From Candidatus Heimdallarchaeota archaeon LC_2 (GTDB lineage Archaea; Asgardarchaeota; Heimdallarchaeia; Heimdallarchaeales; Kariarchaeaceae): a stretch of DNA of 64,000 nucleotides. Every line of letters begins with the position of its first letter. Within the stretch, counting starts at the first letter, position 1. The notes beneath the pieces are model-generated. The model was not told where the DNA came from. It searched no databases and worked only from the letters and a program-made list of their open reading frames with translations. The stretch covers positions 14,348 through 78,347 of the forward strand of contig MDVR01000004.1 in assembly GCA_001940725.1 (NCBI GenBank), read 5' to 3'. Positions 24,357 to 34,934 of this stretch are shown here, one piece after another. Both the position numbers and the translations under genes were made by a program.

Positions 24357-27300
24357 TTAATGATAATTTTTATTTTTCAATTTACGTAATAATATGATAA
24401 AGATAACAGGAAATAGCATAAATAATATTGGAAAATTCAATGATCTTTCGCTTGTTTCGACAACTGGATTTAAAGTTAAAGGATTACTATTTTGGATTGT
24501 AATCAATACAAAATGATTATGAATAAATTGCCCATCTGTTAAAATTAAATGTAGTACGGCTTCGCCATTTGAATATAAACTTGAATCGAATTCAAAGTTA
24601 TTTTCTGCTAAACCAGATACCAATAATACTTCCAGAGAATTAATAGTTAAGACAACATCTGCATACACATTAACAGTAGATTCCCAAATAACGTTTACTT
24701 TAGATGAAATTTGACCCTGTTCTGGAGACAAAATAGAAGAGGTGAAATTAACATGATTTCCAAAATTAAAAATCTCAGTAATTGTAAAACTAATGCCAAA
24801 ATTGGTGTTGAATGTGAGATATGTTCCGAATTCACCATTCGGGAAGATTTTTGAATCAAAGGTTAAATTATTAGATTCTTCTGTTATGGTTGGTCCATCT
24901 CTTGATTCCCATTCTATATTATAGGAAATTGTATCAGCCTCTAGATCTCCAGCTACGTAATCAACGTAGATGACGTATGTTCCAGTTTCGCTAATTGCTA
25001 GATTGGCTTCTTCTTTTGAATTTCCAGCTGAGGTTCCTTGTTGAGCCAACAGATCATCGGTTAAATTAAATGTTACACCTTGTTTTAAAACAAAAAAGTC
25101 AAGGTCAAAATTACCTGACCAATTCATTTTGAGGTTTACTTTCTCTCCCTGTTGAAATTCAATGAATTCTAACATTTCAATCATACCTAAATTTGTTGCA
25201 GGACCTGGTTTTAAGAATGTTGACGAGATAAAATTACTAATAGAACCGTTTTGTCCTTGAAATATTATTGCCTCCGTTGATGTGATCTTTAACTCTGGAA
25301 ACTGATCAATAAGAAAACTACTTGTATCAATCGACAATTCATTTTCGATAACATCAGAAATATCCTGAGAGTACAATGGAATTGGTACTGGCAAAGAATC
25401 CAAAGTTAAATATCTGCTTAGTAAGGAGAATTGTACAGGTATTGGATCAAATGGCATGTGGACAACATGTATTAACAATGTATAAACAGTTGTTTCTGTT
25501 TGAATAAAGAGATTTTGCGATTTATTTTCTGAAGAAGAAGATTCATAAAATCCACCACCTATATATTCAACATCTGATTTTGCCACTAATTCACCGAAAT
25601 CATTGAATAAATACATATCAGGAAGGAAGCCAGACACAGTCCAAGATCCTGAAATAGCAAGGAAAGTCGCATTTTCAGGAACGACAAACCGATAATATCT
25701 GAATTCTCCAGATGCAGGTCTGAAACCCCAGTCAAAGCTTCCAAAATAGGTATCCAAATCATAGGGAATTGTTTCAAGTAAATCATTTCCAACAATTTCT
25801 GCATTATTACTAAATTCGACTGTTTCTTCAGCAGCGATCAAAATTGGATATCTATGAGTAAATTTTGACCCGTTTGATATGAACAATGAAGTAAATTGAA
25901 ATTCATTTTCAATTGATGTGGAAGTTAATGATAATTCATTTTGAAGTGAATTTATAAGGATTTTTTCATTATTTGTATTTTTGAAATTTTGAACATAGGC
26001 CTTGTATTCTAAACCTTGCCACCTTGGGACTTCATTTATTATACCCGGATCTTCAAGTTCAATAATTGGTGATCCCAAGAAATCGTTTAATGGGTTTCCT
26101 GAGTACAACTGTTGATTCCAAGTTGTAAAGGATATTAAATCGTATATTATTTTATCTGATACTGAATCTCGCAATAAGAGATTGGGAGTATCCAATCCAA
26201 AAGCTCGTAAATTATTCCAAGTGTTTTCTGTTAATGAAAGAGAGATTTGCAAATAATCTGAATCTCGCCAGTCAAATGGGAGATCCCAAAGATTTTCTAG
26301 ATTTATTACAGATTTTGAGGTGGGTGCGGATGTGAAATTAAATGAATCAGAATTTATCAATGAGAGAGTTTCTATTGATGTACTGTAGTTTGAGGTTGAA
26401 GCTAATGTTCCATTACCAAATATGAATTCAATTTCAAAGCCTTGTTCAAGTAACTCTGGAGTTAATACAAAGAAACTATCATAATATGATCCAGCTAATA
26501 ATGGATGTGAGAGGGGTTGATTATCAATATCGACAAATAAATTACCAAAGGCTGATTGTAATCGACTCCCAATTAATTGCGGAGATTTACTGGACCTCAG
26601 TAATACTGTATCTCCATCTAGGACACTAGAAACTGCAGAAAACGCGTCGATTAATCCAGCACCTTGAGCTGCAGGATGAAAACCAAGATCCTTGGCAGTT
26701 CCTTTCAATACAACCTTAAGATTGCTTAATGTAGGATTAATATTATTTGACCTCATAGCTTCAATAACTAGTGCAACTATACCGGAGGCTCTAGGTGTGG
26801 CTTCACTGGTCCCTCCGAATGTACCCCCAGCCCGGCTTCCATTTCCTAATCCAGTAATAACTTGATAATGAGTGTACCCTGTATTTCCAGGAGTTACAAG
26901 ATCAGGTTTTATTGCACCATATGCTGTCGGACCCCTGCTTGAAAACCAAGCAACATCATCTCTCCCATTATTATTAAGAAAGTGGAATGTTGATGATGCA
27001 CCAATAGTCAACGCCATTGATGCAGAACCGGGTTTAGAAACCGTTCCATAGCCAGGACCCGCATTCCCAGATGCAACTACAAATATAATCCCTGGATAAC
27101 CTTGATATAATAGATTAGGTGCAGAGAAAAGATCCAACAAAAGCGAATATAAATCTTGACCCTTAATGTTATCGTCCTCAGCAATTATTCCACTTCCCCA
27201 TGAGTTTGAAGACACATCTACAAGATGATCTACAGAATCATCTGTTTTTTCCCATATTAAATTTCCAAACGAATCAACGATAATCTCCATTCCTGCAGTC

Positions 27301-28703
27301 CAATACCAACCAAGGATAAAATCTTGTTGTGTAAAACCTTTAGCTGCAATTAGGGATGCATTTGGTGCAGAACCAAATAAATTATAAGATGTCGCATTCT
27401 CAATATCTGTTGTTGTTTTATCATCAAATAGGGTAATATTTGATTTTCCTCTCCCTGCAGCAGCTGATGCTACTAAGGTACCATGACCTACTGGATCATA
27501 CATCATTGCGAATCCTCTTCCTTGAGGATCAATTCCCTTAACAGTAATTCCCTCATTTGTTATATTAGTAAGAACTACCCCAAATAAATCAAAAGTATTT
27601 GATAATATACCCATCGATATATCATTTATCCCATCAGTTCCCAAGTCCTTAGCAATAATCGGATTCGTATTACCATATGGTGTTTCATCTGCAATAGACC
27701 AATCTGCTAAACGACCATATGTCCTACCATTTTCAAGTATTATGCCAGATCTAGCCAATGAAACCGCTGCGCTTGTAGTTAAATCAACGTATAATGTATC
27801 ATAGAATCCCGGTGTTACTGAATCAGTTAGAACAAAAATAAAGTATTGATCAATAATAGTTTCTTGAAATCCTGGTTGATATGCAATTCCAAATCTGTAC
27901 GAATTCGATATTGAAGGTTGAGTGATTCCAGTAATATCTAAATCACTTAAACTCAATCCTATAATATCGCTCATTGTAAATGTGAACTGTTCACCTAACC
28001 AAATTGTTACATTTAAATCGGATATAGGTAAAATTGTTCTTCCAAAGGCATTCAATTCAGAATTTACTGAAATATTAGAATAGCCTAAACCTGCACCAGA
28101 CGTATCTATGCTAGCTGAAATCCCACTAGCCATTAATTTAGGTGAACTAAGAAGATCCGAAACTCCAAAATCGATACCTGAATCTATTATACCAATGGTA
28201 ACATCAGTGCCTGTAACACCCGTTTCCTCCCAAACCTTTCTTGTATTCAGAATATCCTCAGAAACAAAGCTATTTGTAATAGGGCCGGGATGGTTATTTT
28301 GATTTTTTAAGAAATCAAGTTTATAATCTGGTAGAATTTGTTTTACATTTGGATCAAGATATATTTTTCGTAGATTAAGTGAATCTTGAGCATGTGTAAA
28401 ATATAGATGCGTTCCTTGAATTATTATTGGAGGAAGAATATCATCAAGATAATCTAAAGGATTGTTTGATAGGACAATTATTCGATCTTGATTTACAATT
28501 TCTGGAAAAATTCCTGTGTTCATATAATCTTCAATTATTGGATCCAAATATTCTGTTTTATCCACTATCTGATCAAATGGTGAATCAATAATTTCATTGT
28601 TATTTGATTGATTTATTATTTCAGAAATTTTTATTGAACCAAACAATAATGAACTACTCATTAGTATGAGTATGGTTAACCATTGAATGGTTGTGAATTT
28701 CAC
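24357..28703 (-). CDS. Large secreted subtilisin-like serine protease (S8), membrane-anchored
   Basis: The 1448-residue protein has a signal peptide (IQWLTILILMSSSLLFGSI), a propeptide-like region, and a subtilase domain. The catalytic Asp is D174 in VTIGIIDSGIDFG, the His lies in VGHGTLVASAAAGRG (about residue 415), the oxyanion Asn in VVASGNAGPGYG, and the Ser in GGTFGGTSEATPRASG (about 655). A large insert between Asp and His is typical of archaeal halolysin/pyrolysin relatives. The C-terminal 700 residues contain beta-sandwich (PPC-like, Ig-like) modules, and a last hydrophobic helix with basic stop (LNFPILFMLFPVIFIILL-RKLKNK) anchors it outside the cell. It likely degrades extracellular protein. 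It is transcribed away from the RNase D gene. Confidence 0.9.
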   Translation of the reverse strand: MKFTTIQWLTILILMSSSLLFGSIKISEIINQSNNNEIIDSPFDQIVDKTEYLDPIIEDYMNTGIFPEIVNQDRIIVLSNNPLDYLDDILPPIIIQGTHLYFTHAQDSLNLRKIYLDPNVKQILPDYKLDFLKNQNNHPGPITNSFVSEDILNTRKVWEETGVTGTDVTIGIIDSGIDFGVSDLLSSPKLMASGISASIDTSGAGLGYSNISVNSELNAFGRTILPISDLNVTIWLGEQFTFTMSDIIGLSLSDLDITGITQPSISNSYRFGIAYQPGFQETIIDQYFIFVLTDSVTPGFYDTLYVDLTTSAAVSLARSGIILENGRTYGRLADWSIADETPYGNTNPIIAKDLGTDGINDISMGILSNTFDLFGVVLTNITNEGITVKGIDPQGRGFAMMYDPVGHGTLVASAAAGRGKSNITLFDDKTTTDIENATSYNLFGSAPNASLIAAKGFTQQDFILGWYWTAGMEIIVDSFGNLIWEKTDDSVDHLVDVSSNSWGSGIIAEDDNIKGQDLYSLLLDLFSAPNLLYQGYPGIIFVVASGNAGPGYGTVSKPGSASMALTIGASSTFHFLNNNGRDDVAWFSSRGPTAYGAIKPDLVTPGNTGYTHYQVITGLGNGSRAGGTFGGTSEATPRASGIVALVIEAMRSNNINPTLSNLKVVLKGTAKDLGFHPAAQGAGLIDAFSAVSSVLDGDTVLLRSSKSPQLIGSRLQSAFGNLFVDIDNQPLSHPLLAGSYYDSFFVLTPELLEQGFEIEFIFGNGTLASTSNYSTSIETLSLINSDSFNFTSAPTSKSVINLENLWDLPFDWRDSDYLQISLSLTENTWNNLRAFGLDTPNLLLRDSVSDKIIYDLISFTTWNQQLYSGNPLNDFLGSPIIELEDPGIINEVPRWQGLEYKAYVQNFKNTNNEKILINSLQNELSLTSTSIENEFQFTSLFISNGSKFTHRYPILIAAEETVEFSNNAEIVGNDLLETIPYDLDTYFGSFDWGFRPASGEFRYYRFVVPENATFLAISGSWTVSGFLPDMYLFNDFGELVAKSDVEYIGGGFYESSSSENKSQNLFIQTETTVYTLLIHVVHMPFDPIPVQFSLLSRYLTLDSLPVPIPLYSQDISDVIENELSIDTSSFLIDQFPELKITSTEAIIFQGQNGSISNFISSTFLKPGPATNLGMIEMLEFIEFQQGEKVNLKMNWSGNFDLDFFVLKQGVTFNLTDDLLAQQGTSAGNSKEEANLAISETGTYVIYVDYVAGDLEADTISYNIEWESRDGPTITEESNNLTFDSKIFPNGEFGTYLTFNTNFGISFTITEIFNFGNHVNFTSSILSPEQGQISSKVNVIWESTVNVYADVVLTINSLEVLLVSGLAENNFEFDSSLYSNGEAVLHLILTDGQFIHNHFVLITIQNSNPLTLNPVVETSERSLNFPILFMLFPVIFIILLRKLKNKNYH

Positions 28704-28897
28704 ATTTTGGACTCGTTTTAGTGATTATTTAAAATTGGGATGGTGCGAATGGTCTTTTTCAAAATAAACCTTCAAAACAAGCTAATGACTAAAGGTGAGT
28801 AAGCATTATAGTATTTATCCTAGTATCGATTTGTTTAATAATAGCTATATGTTTCCAAAGATATCAGATAGCATTGTGAGTGCTTTGTGAAAAGTCG

Positions 28898-30181
28898 ATG
28901 GAAGACGAGGTGATTTTCATTTCCGAAAAATCTCAAGTAAAATTTATTACATCAGTTCAGGAGTTGACAGATAATATATCACGAATGCTTGAGAATGGAA
29001 TCACAGAAATTGGAATAGATTTAGAATCCAACTCATTATACAGATATAAACATGAAATTTGTTTGTTACAAATATCGATTGGTAATGAAATATGGTTAAT
29101 TGATACTTTAATAACAAAATGTCCTCCTGCAATAAAAAAATTGCTTGAAGATCCGTCCATCACCAAAATTTTTCAGGATATGCAATATGATTTAGCTTTG
29201 TTACATTATAATCACGGATGTTATCCAAAAAATGTCTTTGACATTTCATTAGGTGATAGACTTGTTAGAAAAAGCAACAATAATAGAAAATTAGCTAAGA
29301 TAGCGAATGATTATTTACACTTTGAAATTGATGCAAGTACTAAATCACAAAAAAGTAATTGGGGTAATCGTCCATTATCTGAAGAACAAATACAATATGC
29401 AAGTGATGATGTAAGGTACTTAATTGATATTTATAAGGCGATTTCACCGGAACTTGAAAACGATTATCGTTATGATTGCATGATTGAATATATGAAAAAT
29501 TATAATGTGAAAGATTACCGACGCAAATATAACATCAATTCAATGTGGAAAATCAAATATATTGAAGAATTAAATCAAGATCAATTGTTCAGATTACAAA
29601 ATTTATTGATTACTAGGAATAATTTAGCAAAAAGATCTAATCGACCAATATTTTGGTTCTGTAATGATCGTGTATTAAGAGATTTAGCTAAATCAGATTT
29701 AGATAGTGAAGATCAAATAAGGAAATTTTTTGTAAAGGAAAAATCCCTTAATAGATTTGTTCAGAGAGGCATTAAAGATATAGTGAAAGCATATCTCAAT
29801 AAAAGACCTGTAGACGTTCATTTAGATGAACCAGAATTTGGTGTTAGTCTACGAACATGGGTCCCAATTGAAGATAATCATAATATCAATTATCACCCTA
29901 ATCCGACTATTATTCTCGTAATCAAAGAATGGCAAAATCAAATTATTAACATCTTAGGAATACTGCCCGAATTTCTACGTGAGAGAGGTGAAATTGCATA
30001 TTATGCATCGATTCCTATTGATGAATGGAAGCAAAATATCAAATTCCCCGGTATCCCCAAATACATGCATTTAATGCTGATTGAAGATTTAATTCAATTC
30101 CTTGAGACTCAGCAATCTAAAATTACGCTTGAAGTCTTCTTCAATACCTACAAACAAAGTAATTCAAATTCAACTTTGTAA
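28898..30181 (+). CDS. RNase D-like 3'-5' exonuclease with HRDC domain
   Basis: From ATG 28898 the protein is 427 residues; a GTG at 28880 would add six. The DEDDy exonuclease domain (about residues 10-190) shows EIGIDLESN (the D-x-E of Exo I), IFQDMQYDLALLHY (Exo II, with Gln in place of His) and YASDDVRYLIDIY (Exo III, Tyr-x3-Asp). An HRDC domain follows (about 200-290; LQNLLITRNNLAKRSNRPIF). In bacteria and the eukaryotic nucleus such enzymes trim tRNA and other stable RNA 3' ends. They are rare in archaea. The last 120 residues are not recognised. Confidence 0.88.
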   Translation: MEDEVIFISEKSQVKFITSVQELTDNISRMLENGITEIGIDLESNSLYRYKHEICLLQISIGNEIWLIDTLITKCPPAIKKLLEDPSITKIFQDMQYDLALLHYNHGCYPKNVFDISLGDRLVRKSNNNRKLAKIANDYLHFEIDASTKSQKSNWGNRPLSEEQIQYASDDVRYLIDIYKAISPELENDYRYDCMIEYMKNYNVKDYRRKYNINSMWKIKYIEELNQDQLFRLQNLLITRNNLAKRSNRPIFWFCNDRVLRDLAKSDLDSEDQIRKFFVKEKSLNRFVQRGIKDIVKAYLNKRPVDVHLDEPEFGVSLRTWVPIEDNHNINYHPNPTIILVIKEWQNQIINILGILPEFLRERGEIAYYASIPIDEWKQNIKFPGIPKYMHLMLIEDLIQFLETQQSKITLEVFFNTYKQSNSNSTL

Positions 30182-30298
30182 ATCGAGATAAATATAGCCC
30201 ATCAAAAATAAGATAGATTGAAACAAATTAAACTGACGAAATCTTGTACTAGCCTTTTTTTATTCGAGTATATTTCTTGAAATAAGGTATCAAAATCG

Positions 30299-31063
30299 AT
30301 GACTGATAGACATTTTTTCAAAATCGCAATATTAACACATGATGAATCATTATATGAAAATCTCAAAGATGGAATTTTTGGTATTGATTTTGAAAAAAGT
30401 TACACTCAAACAAGAGGTGCAGCATTTGCATTTTCACACTTTACTTTGGGGGATCAAAGAGTAACTGCTCAGTTTTGGTGTCTAGACGCAACTCCTCAAT
30501 TTACCATGGTAAGACACCTGTACCTCAAAGGATCTTCAGGAATAATAATATTGATTAATCCACGTAAGAAAAGAGCAACCGAATTAACTGATCGTTTGCT
30601 CCGAGAATTCATATCAGTAAATCGGTATCCAGCACCTATTATTGTTTTATCTATGAAAGATGGGAAAGCCATTTCAAAAAAATCCCTTGCATATGCTACC
30701 GAACTTGAAAGATGGTCAGGTTTTGAGGTTCCTCATTTAGACATGGATGAGAAATCTGAATCCGCTGAATTTGAACTAGGTAAATTTATGGAAAAAGTTA
30801 AGAATTGGAGAGCAAAAAATGTTGTATTTCAAACCTTAAAACTATATTTTGATATAGATTCTATAAGTAATCAAACTAGATCTGTTGAAAGAATTACTTC
30901 ACAACTTAGAAAGATTTACACAAATACCTATTACCAATTAATAGATGATTCTCAATTAATGGCCTTAGTAAAACAATCAGCTGAAGAAGAGGGATTTACT
31001 GTAATAGAAAATTCAAATGAAATTAATTATTCAAGAAACTTGAAAAGTGATCCATTTAGTTAA
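30299..31063 (+). CDS. Ras-like small GTPase fold lacking P-loop (pseudo-GTPase candidate)
   Basis: The first about 165 residues follow the strand-helix order of Rab/Ras proteins. FKIAILTHDESLYENL takes the place of the P-loop strand; then IFGIDFEKSYTQ (switch I region), a beta hairpin (RVTAQFWCLDATPQF) where Ras has W-D-T-A-G-Q-E, LYLKGSSGIIILINPR (the YRGADGIILVYD strand), and APIIVLSMKDGK where Ras has NKxD. The G1 GxxxxGK, the DxxG glycine and the NKxD Asn are all replaced, so GTP binding is unlikely. The rest is helical. Its 3' end is 13 bp from the convergent hybrid histidine kinase. Function is unknown; Asgard genomes carry many small GTPases, and a decayed regulatory member is plausible. 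Confidence 0.55.
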   Translation: MTDRHFFKIAILTHDESLYENLKDGIFGIDFEKSYTQTRGAAFAFSHFTLGDQRVTAQFWCLDATPQFTMVRHLYLKGSSGIIILINPRKKRATELTDRLLREFISVNRYPAPIIVLSMKDGKAISKKSLAYATELERWSGFEVPHLDMDEKSESAEFELGKFMEKVKNWRAKNVVFQTLKLYFDIDSISNQTRSVERITSQLRKIYTNTYYQLIDDSQLMALVKQSAEEEGFTVIENSNEINYSRNLKSDPFS

Positions 31064-31075
31064 AATAAGATTCTG

Positions 31076-32995
31076 TTATCTCAAAACACTATTTATTGTC
31101 TCAGATAATTCATTTATAGAATAAGGCTTTTCTAATATTGCACTAATACCTAGATCTAATATTTCTGAAAATTTTTCTCTTGTATATCCTGAAGAGATGA
31201 TAACCTTTACATCAGAATCAATTAATTTCATTTGAAGAAAAGTGTCTTTACCATCCATTTCTGGCATGACCATATCTAAGAAAACTAAATCGATTTCATT
31301 ATGCCTTTCTTCAAAAATCGCTACACCTTCTAAGCCATTTGTAGCAGAAATTGATGTGTATCCTAGAATTGTTAACATTCGACCTAATAGTATTCGAACA
31401 TCTTCTTCATCTTCAACAATTAATACTAAGCCTAAATTCAATTTTTCTTGAGCTTTCATGGTCAATATTTTTTCATCGGTAACCAAATTCCCAATAGGAA
31501 AATAAACATCAAATGTAGTTCCTTCGTTAATCTCTGATTTTACATCTATGACACCGCCGTGATTTGTCACAACATTATAGACAATAGTCAAACCTAAGCC
31601 GTTACCTTTGACGGTCCCATCAATCTTTGTTGTAAAAAACGGCTCGAAAATTTTGTCCATTAACTCCTCTGGAATTCCCTTACCTGTATCATTTATGGTT
31701 AATTTTACAAATTCCCCCGGTTTTATATTTGGCGATTTCATAATATAACTATCTAAATCAGCTAAACTCGCCATTGTAGTTGATATACTTATTTTTCCTT
31801 GGCCCTCAATTGAATCTATTGCATTAAATAGCAAATTCATTACTACCTGACTTATTTGAGTAGGATCACCATCTAATTCCATTAGATCAGAGTCCAAGTC
31901 TAAATTGATTTTTAATTTTGCTTGAATTGATGGATTTATTAGTGCATAGGTATCTGAAATAATAGAATTTAGATCAACACTAATAAGCTGGTCTACATGC
32001 TTTTTAGTGAATGTTTGTAAACGATCTATTAGTTTAGCAGCTCTTTTCGAGGCATTAATTATTTTCTCTAAGTAAACCTTGTTTTCATCCAATGACTCTT
32101 GAGTTAAGATAAGACTTGCATAACCCATAACCCCAGAAAGTGTATTATTAAGATCGTGGGCGATTCCTCCTGCAAGATTGCCTATGGAATCCATTTTTTG
32201 AGATTCAATTAATTTAGCTGCGACCTGCTTATTGTAAGTAATATCATGAACTATACCCATGATCCCCATGGGTTTGTAATTTTTACTAAAAATGGGTCCC
32301 TTTGTCACGCTAGTTGTTCTCAACTTTTTATCAACAAATAAGGTTACTTCAGAAACCTCCACTCTTCCTGTATCAATAATACGTTTATCTTCGATTAGAA
32401 ATTTTTCAGCAATCTCAGAATCAAACAAATCATTATCTGTTTTTCCTTGAGCACTTCGTACTGTCAGACCATGAAAATCAGCAAAAGCACGATTAACATT
32501 GGTATAAATCCCATTTAAATCCTTTACAAATATGGGATCTGGAGCATGTTCAAATATCATGTTAAGAATCGCATTCGATTCTTCAAGTTCTTTATTCAAC
32601 TTTTCACTTTGTGTTACATCTCTTGAATTACCAAGTATTCCGATTATTTTACCCTCAGCTCCGAATAATGGGCTTTTAATGGTCATAATATTTTTAGTTT
32701 CATTAAGATGTTCTGTATTAAAATATAAAACAGTCGTTTCTTGTCTCTGAAGTACTTCTTTATCACTTTTTAGAAATAATTCACTTAATTCTTTTGAAAA
32801 TATATCTGAATCTACCTTTCCGATAATTTCATCTTCAGATTTATTGTAAAATTTTAAGTAACTTGTGTTTACCATTAAATATTTAGAATTAAGATCTTTA
32901 ACCCATATTACATCTGGTGAATTATGAATAGCTAATATGAAAAGCTCATTTTTATCGCCTAAATTTATTGACGATTCTTTTGATGAAGGAGACAT
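31076..32995 (-). CDS. PAS-PAS hybrid histidine kinase with C-terminal receiver
   Basis: The 639-residue protein contains two PAS domains ([17 protein letters not shown] and [17 protein letters not shown]), a HisKA domain with phospho-acceptor His in [14 protein letters not shown], and an HATPase domain with N box NAIDSI, G1 [18 protein letters not shown] and G2 [13 protein letters not shown]. The receiver domain reads [15 protein letters not shown] and has its phospho-acceptor Asp in [12 protein letters not shown]. There are no membrane helices, so it senses a cytoplasmic signal through the PAS domains. The kinase-plus-receiver build implies a phosphorelay whose output partner is not adjacent; the response regulator at 44462 is one candidate in the window. 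Confidence 0.92.
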   Translation of the reverse strand: MSPSSKESSINLGDKNELFILAIHNSPDVIWVKDLNSKYLMVNTSYLKFYNKSEDEIIGKVDSDIFSKELSELFLKSDKEVLQRQETTVLYFNTEHLNETKNIMTIKSPLFGAEGKIIGILGNSRDVTQSEKLNKELEESNAILNMIFEHAPDPIFVKDLNGIYTNVNRAFADFHGLTVRSAQGKTDNDLFDSEIAEKFLIEDKRIIDTGRVEVSEVTLFVDKKLRTTSVTKGPIFSKNYKPMGIMGIVHDITYNKQVAAKLIESQKMDSIGNLAGGIAHDLNNTLSGVMGYASLILTQESLDENKVYLEKIINASKRAAKLIDRLQTFTKKHVDQLISVDLNSIISDTYALINPSIQAKLKINLDLDSDLMELDGDPTQISQVVMNLLFNAIDSIEGQGKISISTTMASLADLDSYIMKSPNIKPGEFVKLTINDTGKGIPEELMDKIFEPFFTTKIDGTVKGNGLGLTIVYNVVTNHGGVIDVKSEINEGTTFDVYFPIGNLVTDEKILTMKAQEKLNLGLVLIVEDEEDVRILLGRMLTILGYTSISATNGLEGVAIFEERHNEIDLVFLDMVMPEMDGKDTFLQMKLIDSDVKVIISSGYTREKFSEILDLGISAILEKPYSINELSETINSVLR

Positions 32996-33109
32996 CTCTC
33001 AATTAATAATTAAAATTAAATATACTAATATGAATCGATCTATTGTTAAATTAATGTGGGATTAAAAATTAATTCAAAATTACACATTTGAAAATTTGTT
33101 TTCTTAAGA

Positions 33110-33865
33110 CTAAATACTTTTTGAAATTAATTTTATTTGGGTTTCCCTCTCGAGGGCTGATGATTCCTTTCGGTTGATAGGATGAATTTTATCAATCAGA
33201 GATTTCGCTTCAATTACTGCACTAAAGTGATTTTTCTTAATTTGATCAACTATTCCCTCAATGAATTTTTCGATGTCATTTAATGGTGTGATCCAATTAA
33301 TCAATCCCATTCTGTATGCCTCGTGTGAATCAAACGTATCAGCTAACATAATAATTTGTTTGGCAAATTGATACCCGACCCTTCTAATTAATCTATAAGT
33401 TCCCCCAAGATCAGGTATTATTCCAAATTTAGTCTCTATTAATGCGAATTTCGTTTCTGGAGATGCAACAATAAAATCACAAGCTAATGCAACTTCTAAA
33501 CCCGAACCAAAACAATATCCAGTAATTTGGGCAATCACAACCTTACCAACATCCTCTATTGCATCCAATGTACTCTGGAGATTTTGTATCGATTTACTCA
33601 ATTCTTTTTCATCTTTGGATTCTGAATTTATGTTTTTGATTAAATTTAAATCAATTCCTGAGGAAAAATAAGATGTACTTTCGTCTTTGAAACCAGTTAA
33701 GATTATTATCTCCAAATCTTGTTTTTCTTTAAGATATTTAAACATTTTACGGATTTCTTCTAGTAAATCTAGGTTAAGTGCATTTCTCTTTTCTGGGCGG
33801 TTGATCCTAACAATTCCATAATTTGCCTTTTGCTCAAAAATTAAATATTCTAATTCCATAACCAT
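33110..33865 (-). CDS. Enoyl-CoA hydratase/isomerase family protein (crotonase)
   Basis: From ATG 33865 the protein is 251 residues (a second ATG at 33859 is equally good). It starts IVRINRPEKRNALN, a standard crotonase opening, has the oxyanion-hole region YFSSGIDLNLI and the loop GYCFGSGLEVALACDF, and then ETKFGIIPDLGGTYRLIRRVG. The catalytic position has Asp/Gly as in isomerase and dehydratase members rather than the paired Glu of classical hydratases, so dienoyl/enoyl isomerase or an unknown CoA reaction is possible. No acyl-CoA dehydrogenase or thiolase is nearby, so a beta-oxidation role cannot be assigned. Confidence 0.85.
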   Translation of the reverse strand: MVMELEYLIFEQKANYGIVRINRPEKRNALNLDLLEEIRKMFKYLKEKQDLEIIILTGFKDESTSYFSSGIDLNLIKNINSESKDEKELSKSIQNLQSTLDAIEDVGKVVIAQITGYCFGSGLEVALACDFIVASPETKFALIETKFGIIPDLGGTYRLIRRVGYQFAKQIIMLADTFDSHEAYRMGLINWITPLNDIEKFIEGIVDQIKKNHFSAVIEAKSLIDKIHPINRKESSALERETQIKLISKSI

Positions 33866-33994
33866 CAATTTTGTAAATGTTGGTAAATCTTTTTGATGAG
33901 AAATCAGTAAATTACATAATTTAATAGGTCGATTTACAATGTCTAAGCTTGTCTGATTGTCGTAATTTAGATGAATTTATAATAGCGTATTTGC

Positions 33995-34732
33995 TTATTG
34001 AGAGGTGAATTTCTTTCTTAGGATTGGAATTGTTAAAATTCCAATGATAAACCAAAGACTGACTGGTAATTCTCCCAGGAGATCCTCATCATTATCATCG
34101 TCAGATTCAACATCTTCTGGTATTATTTCCATTCGATCCATATATACAGGTCCATAAGCTCCAGCTCCTTCAACATAAAATTGAGTGTCTATAACAATAT
34201 CATGATAGGTTGTACTTTCATCAAACAATTCAGTCATAGGGAAGTTTGAAGCTAAAGGAAAATCATAGATTAAGCTATTTCCTTGAATTTCAACGACATT
34301 GGGGATATAACTAGAATTTTCTGTAGTAACTGTTCTAAAGTTAGTTGATGCAAATGACATGTTCCCCTGTCTATTCCAACCTACACCAACGCCAACCATC
34401 TCAATTGGTGAATAAAGATCTTCGCCCGGAAGCGGGAAGTAATTCAAATCAACAATATATGAATGATCTGCGTCTAATATTGGTGTGGCAAAGAATTCAA
34501 CAACAACATGAAGTGAATTATTTGAACGATCAAAATTATAATTCACACCGATAATGTCTACCTCAGGATGCTCGTTTACTGACGTCTGTGATTTCAAGTC
34601 AATTGGGTCTTGTAAGTCTTCAAAATAAAAGACATCACCTTGAGCATCAGTATAAGTAAGTGAGGTATCCTCAGCAAAAATTGGAATTATGAATAGAAGG
34701 GTTAGAAACGAGGCTAACAAAATTTTCCTCAT
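33995..34732 (-). CDS. Secreted membrane-anchored protein, unknown
   Basis: The 245-residue protein has a signal peptide (MRKILLASFLTLLFIIPIFA, cleaved near residue 20), a beta-rich outer domain of about 190 residues, an acidic linker (DVESDDDNDEDLLG) and a C-terminal helix LPVSLWFIIGILTIPIL followed by RKKF. This is the layout of an archaeal cell-surface protein held by its C-terminus, possibly a substrate of a sorting enzyme. The outer domain has no recognised family. Confidence 0.65.
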   Translation of the reverse strand: MRKILLASFLTLLFIIPIFAEDTSLTYTDAQGDVFYFEDLQDPIDLKSQTSVNEHPEVDIIGVNYNFDRSNNSLHVVVEFFATPILDADHSYIVDLNYFPLPGEDLYSPIEMVGVGVGWNRQGNMSFASTNFRTVTTENSSYIPNVVEIQGNSLIYDFPLASNFPMTELFDESTTYHDIVIDTQFYVEGAGAYGPVYMDRMEIIPEDVESDDDNDEDLLGELPVSLWFIIGILTIPILRKKFTSQ

Positions 34733-34934
34733 ATAAATTGGAGTTTTTAATGATGTTTTTAGCTTTACGGTAACTCTTGGCCTATTTGTAGTGTAAAAAA
34801 TATTGTAAATGATTGTAATAACTCAATATTTCTTTTTTGCAGTAGAATGATTAATGACACATCAAACCCTTGATCTCTTTCAAAATAACAAATTCATATG
34901 GGGGTACTTAATATCAGCTTACCAATTTTATTTT

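Noticed and set aside
31242..31451. Plus-strand frame opposite the receiver domain of the hybrid kinase
   Set aside because: Antisense shadow of conserved coding sequence without any independent support.
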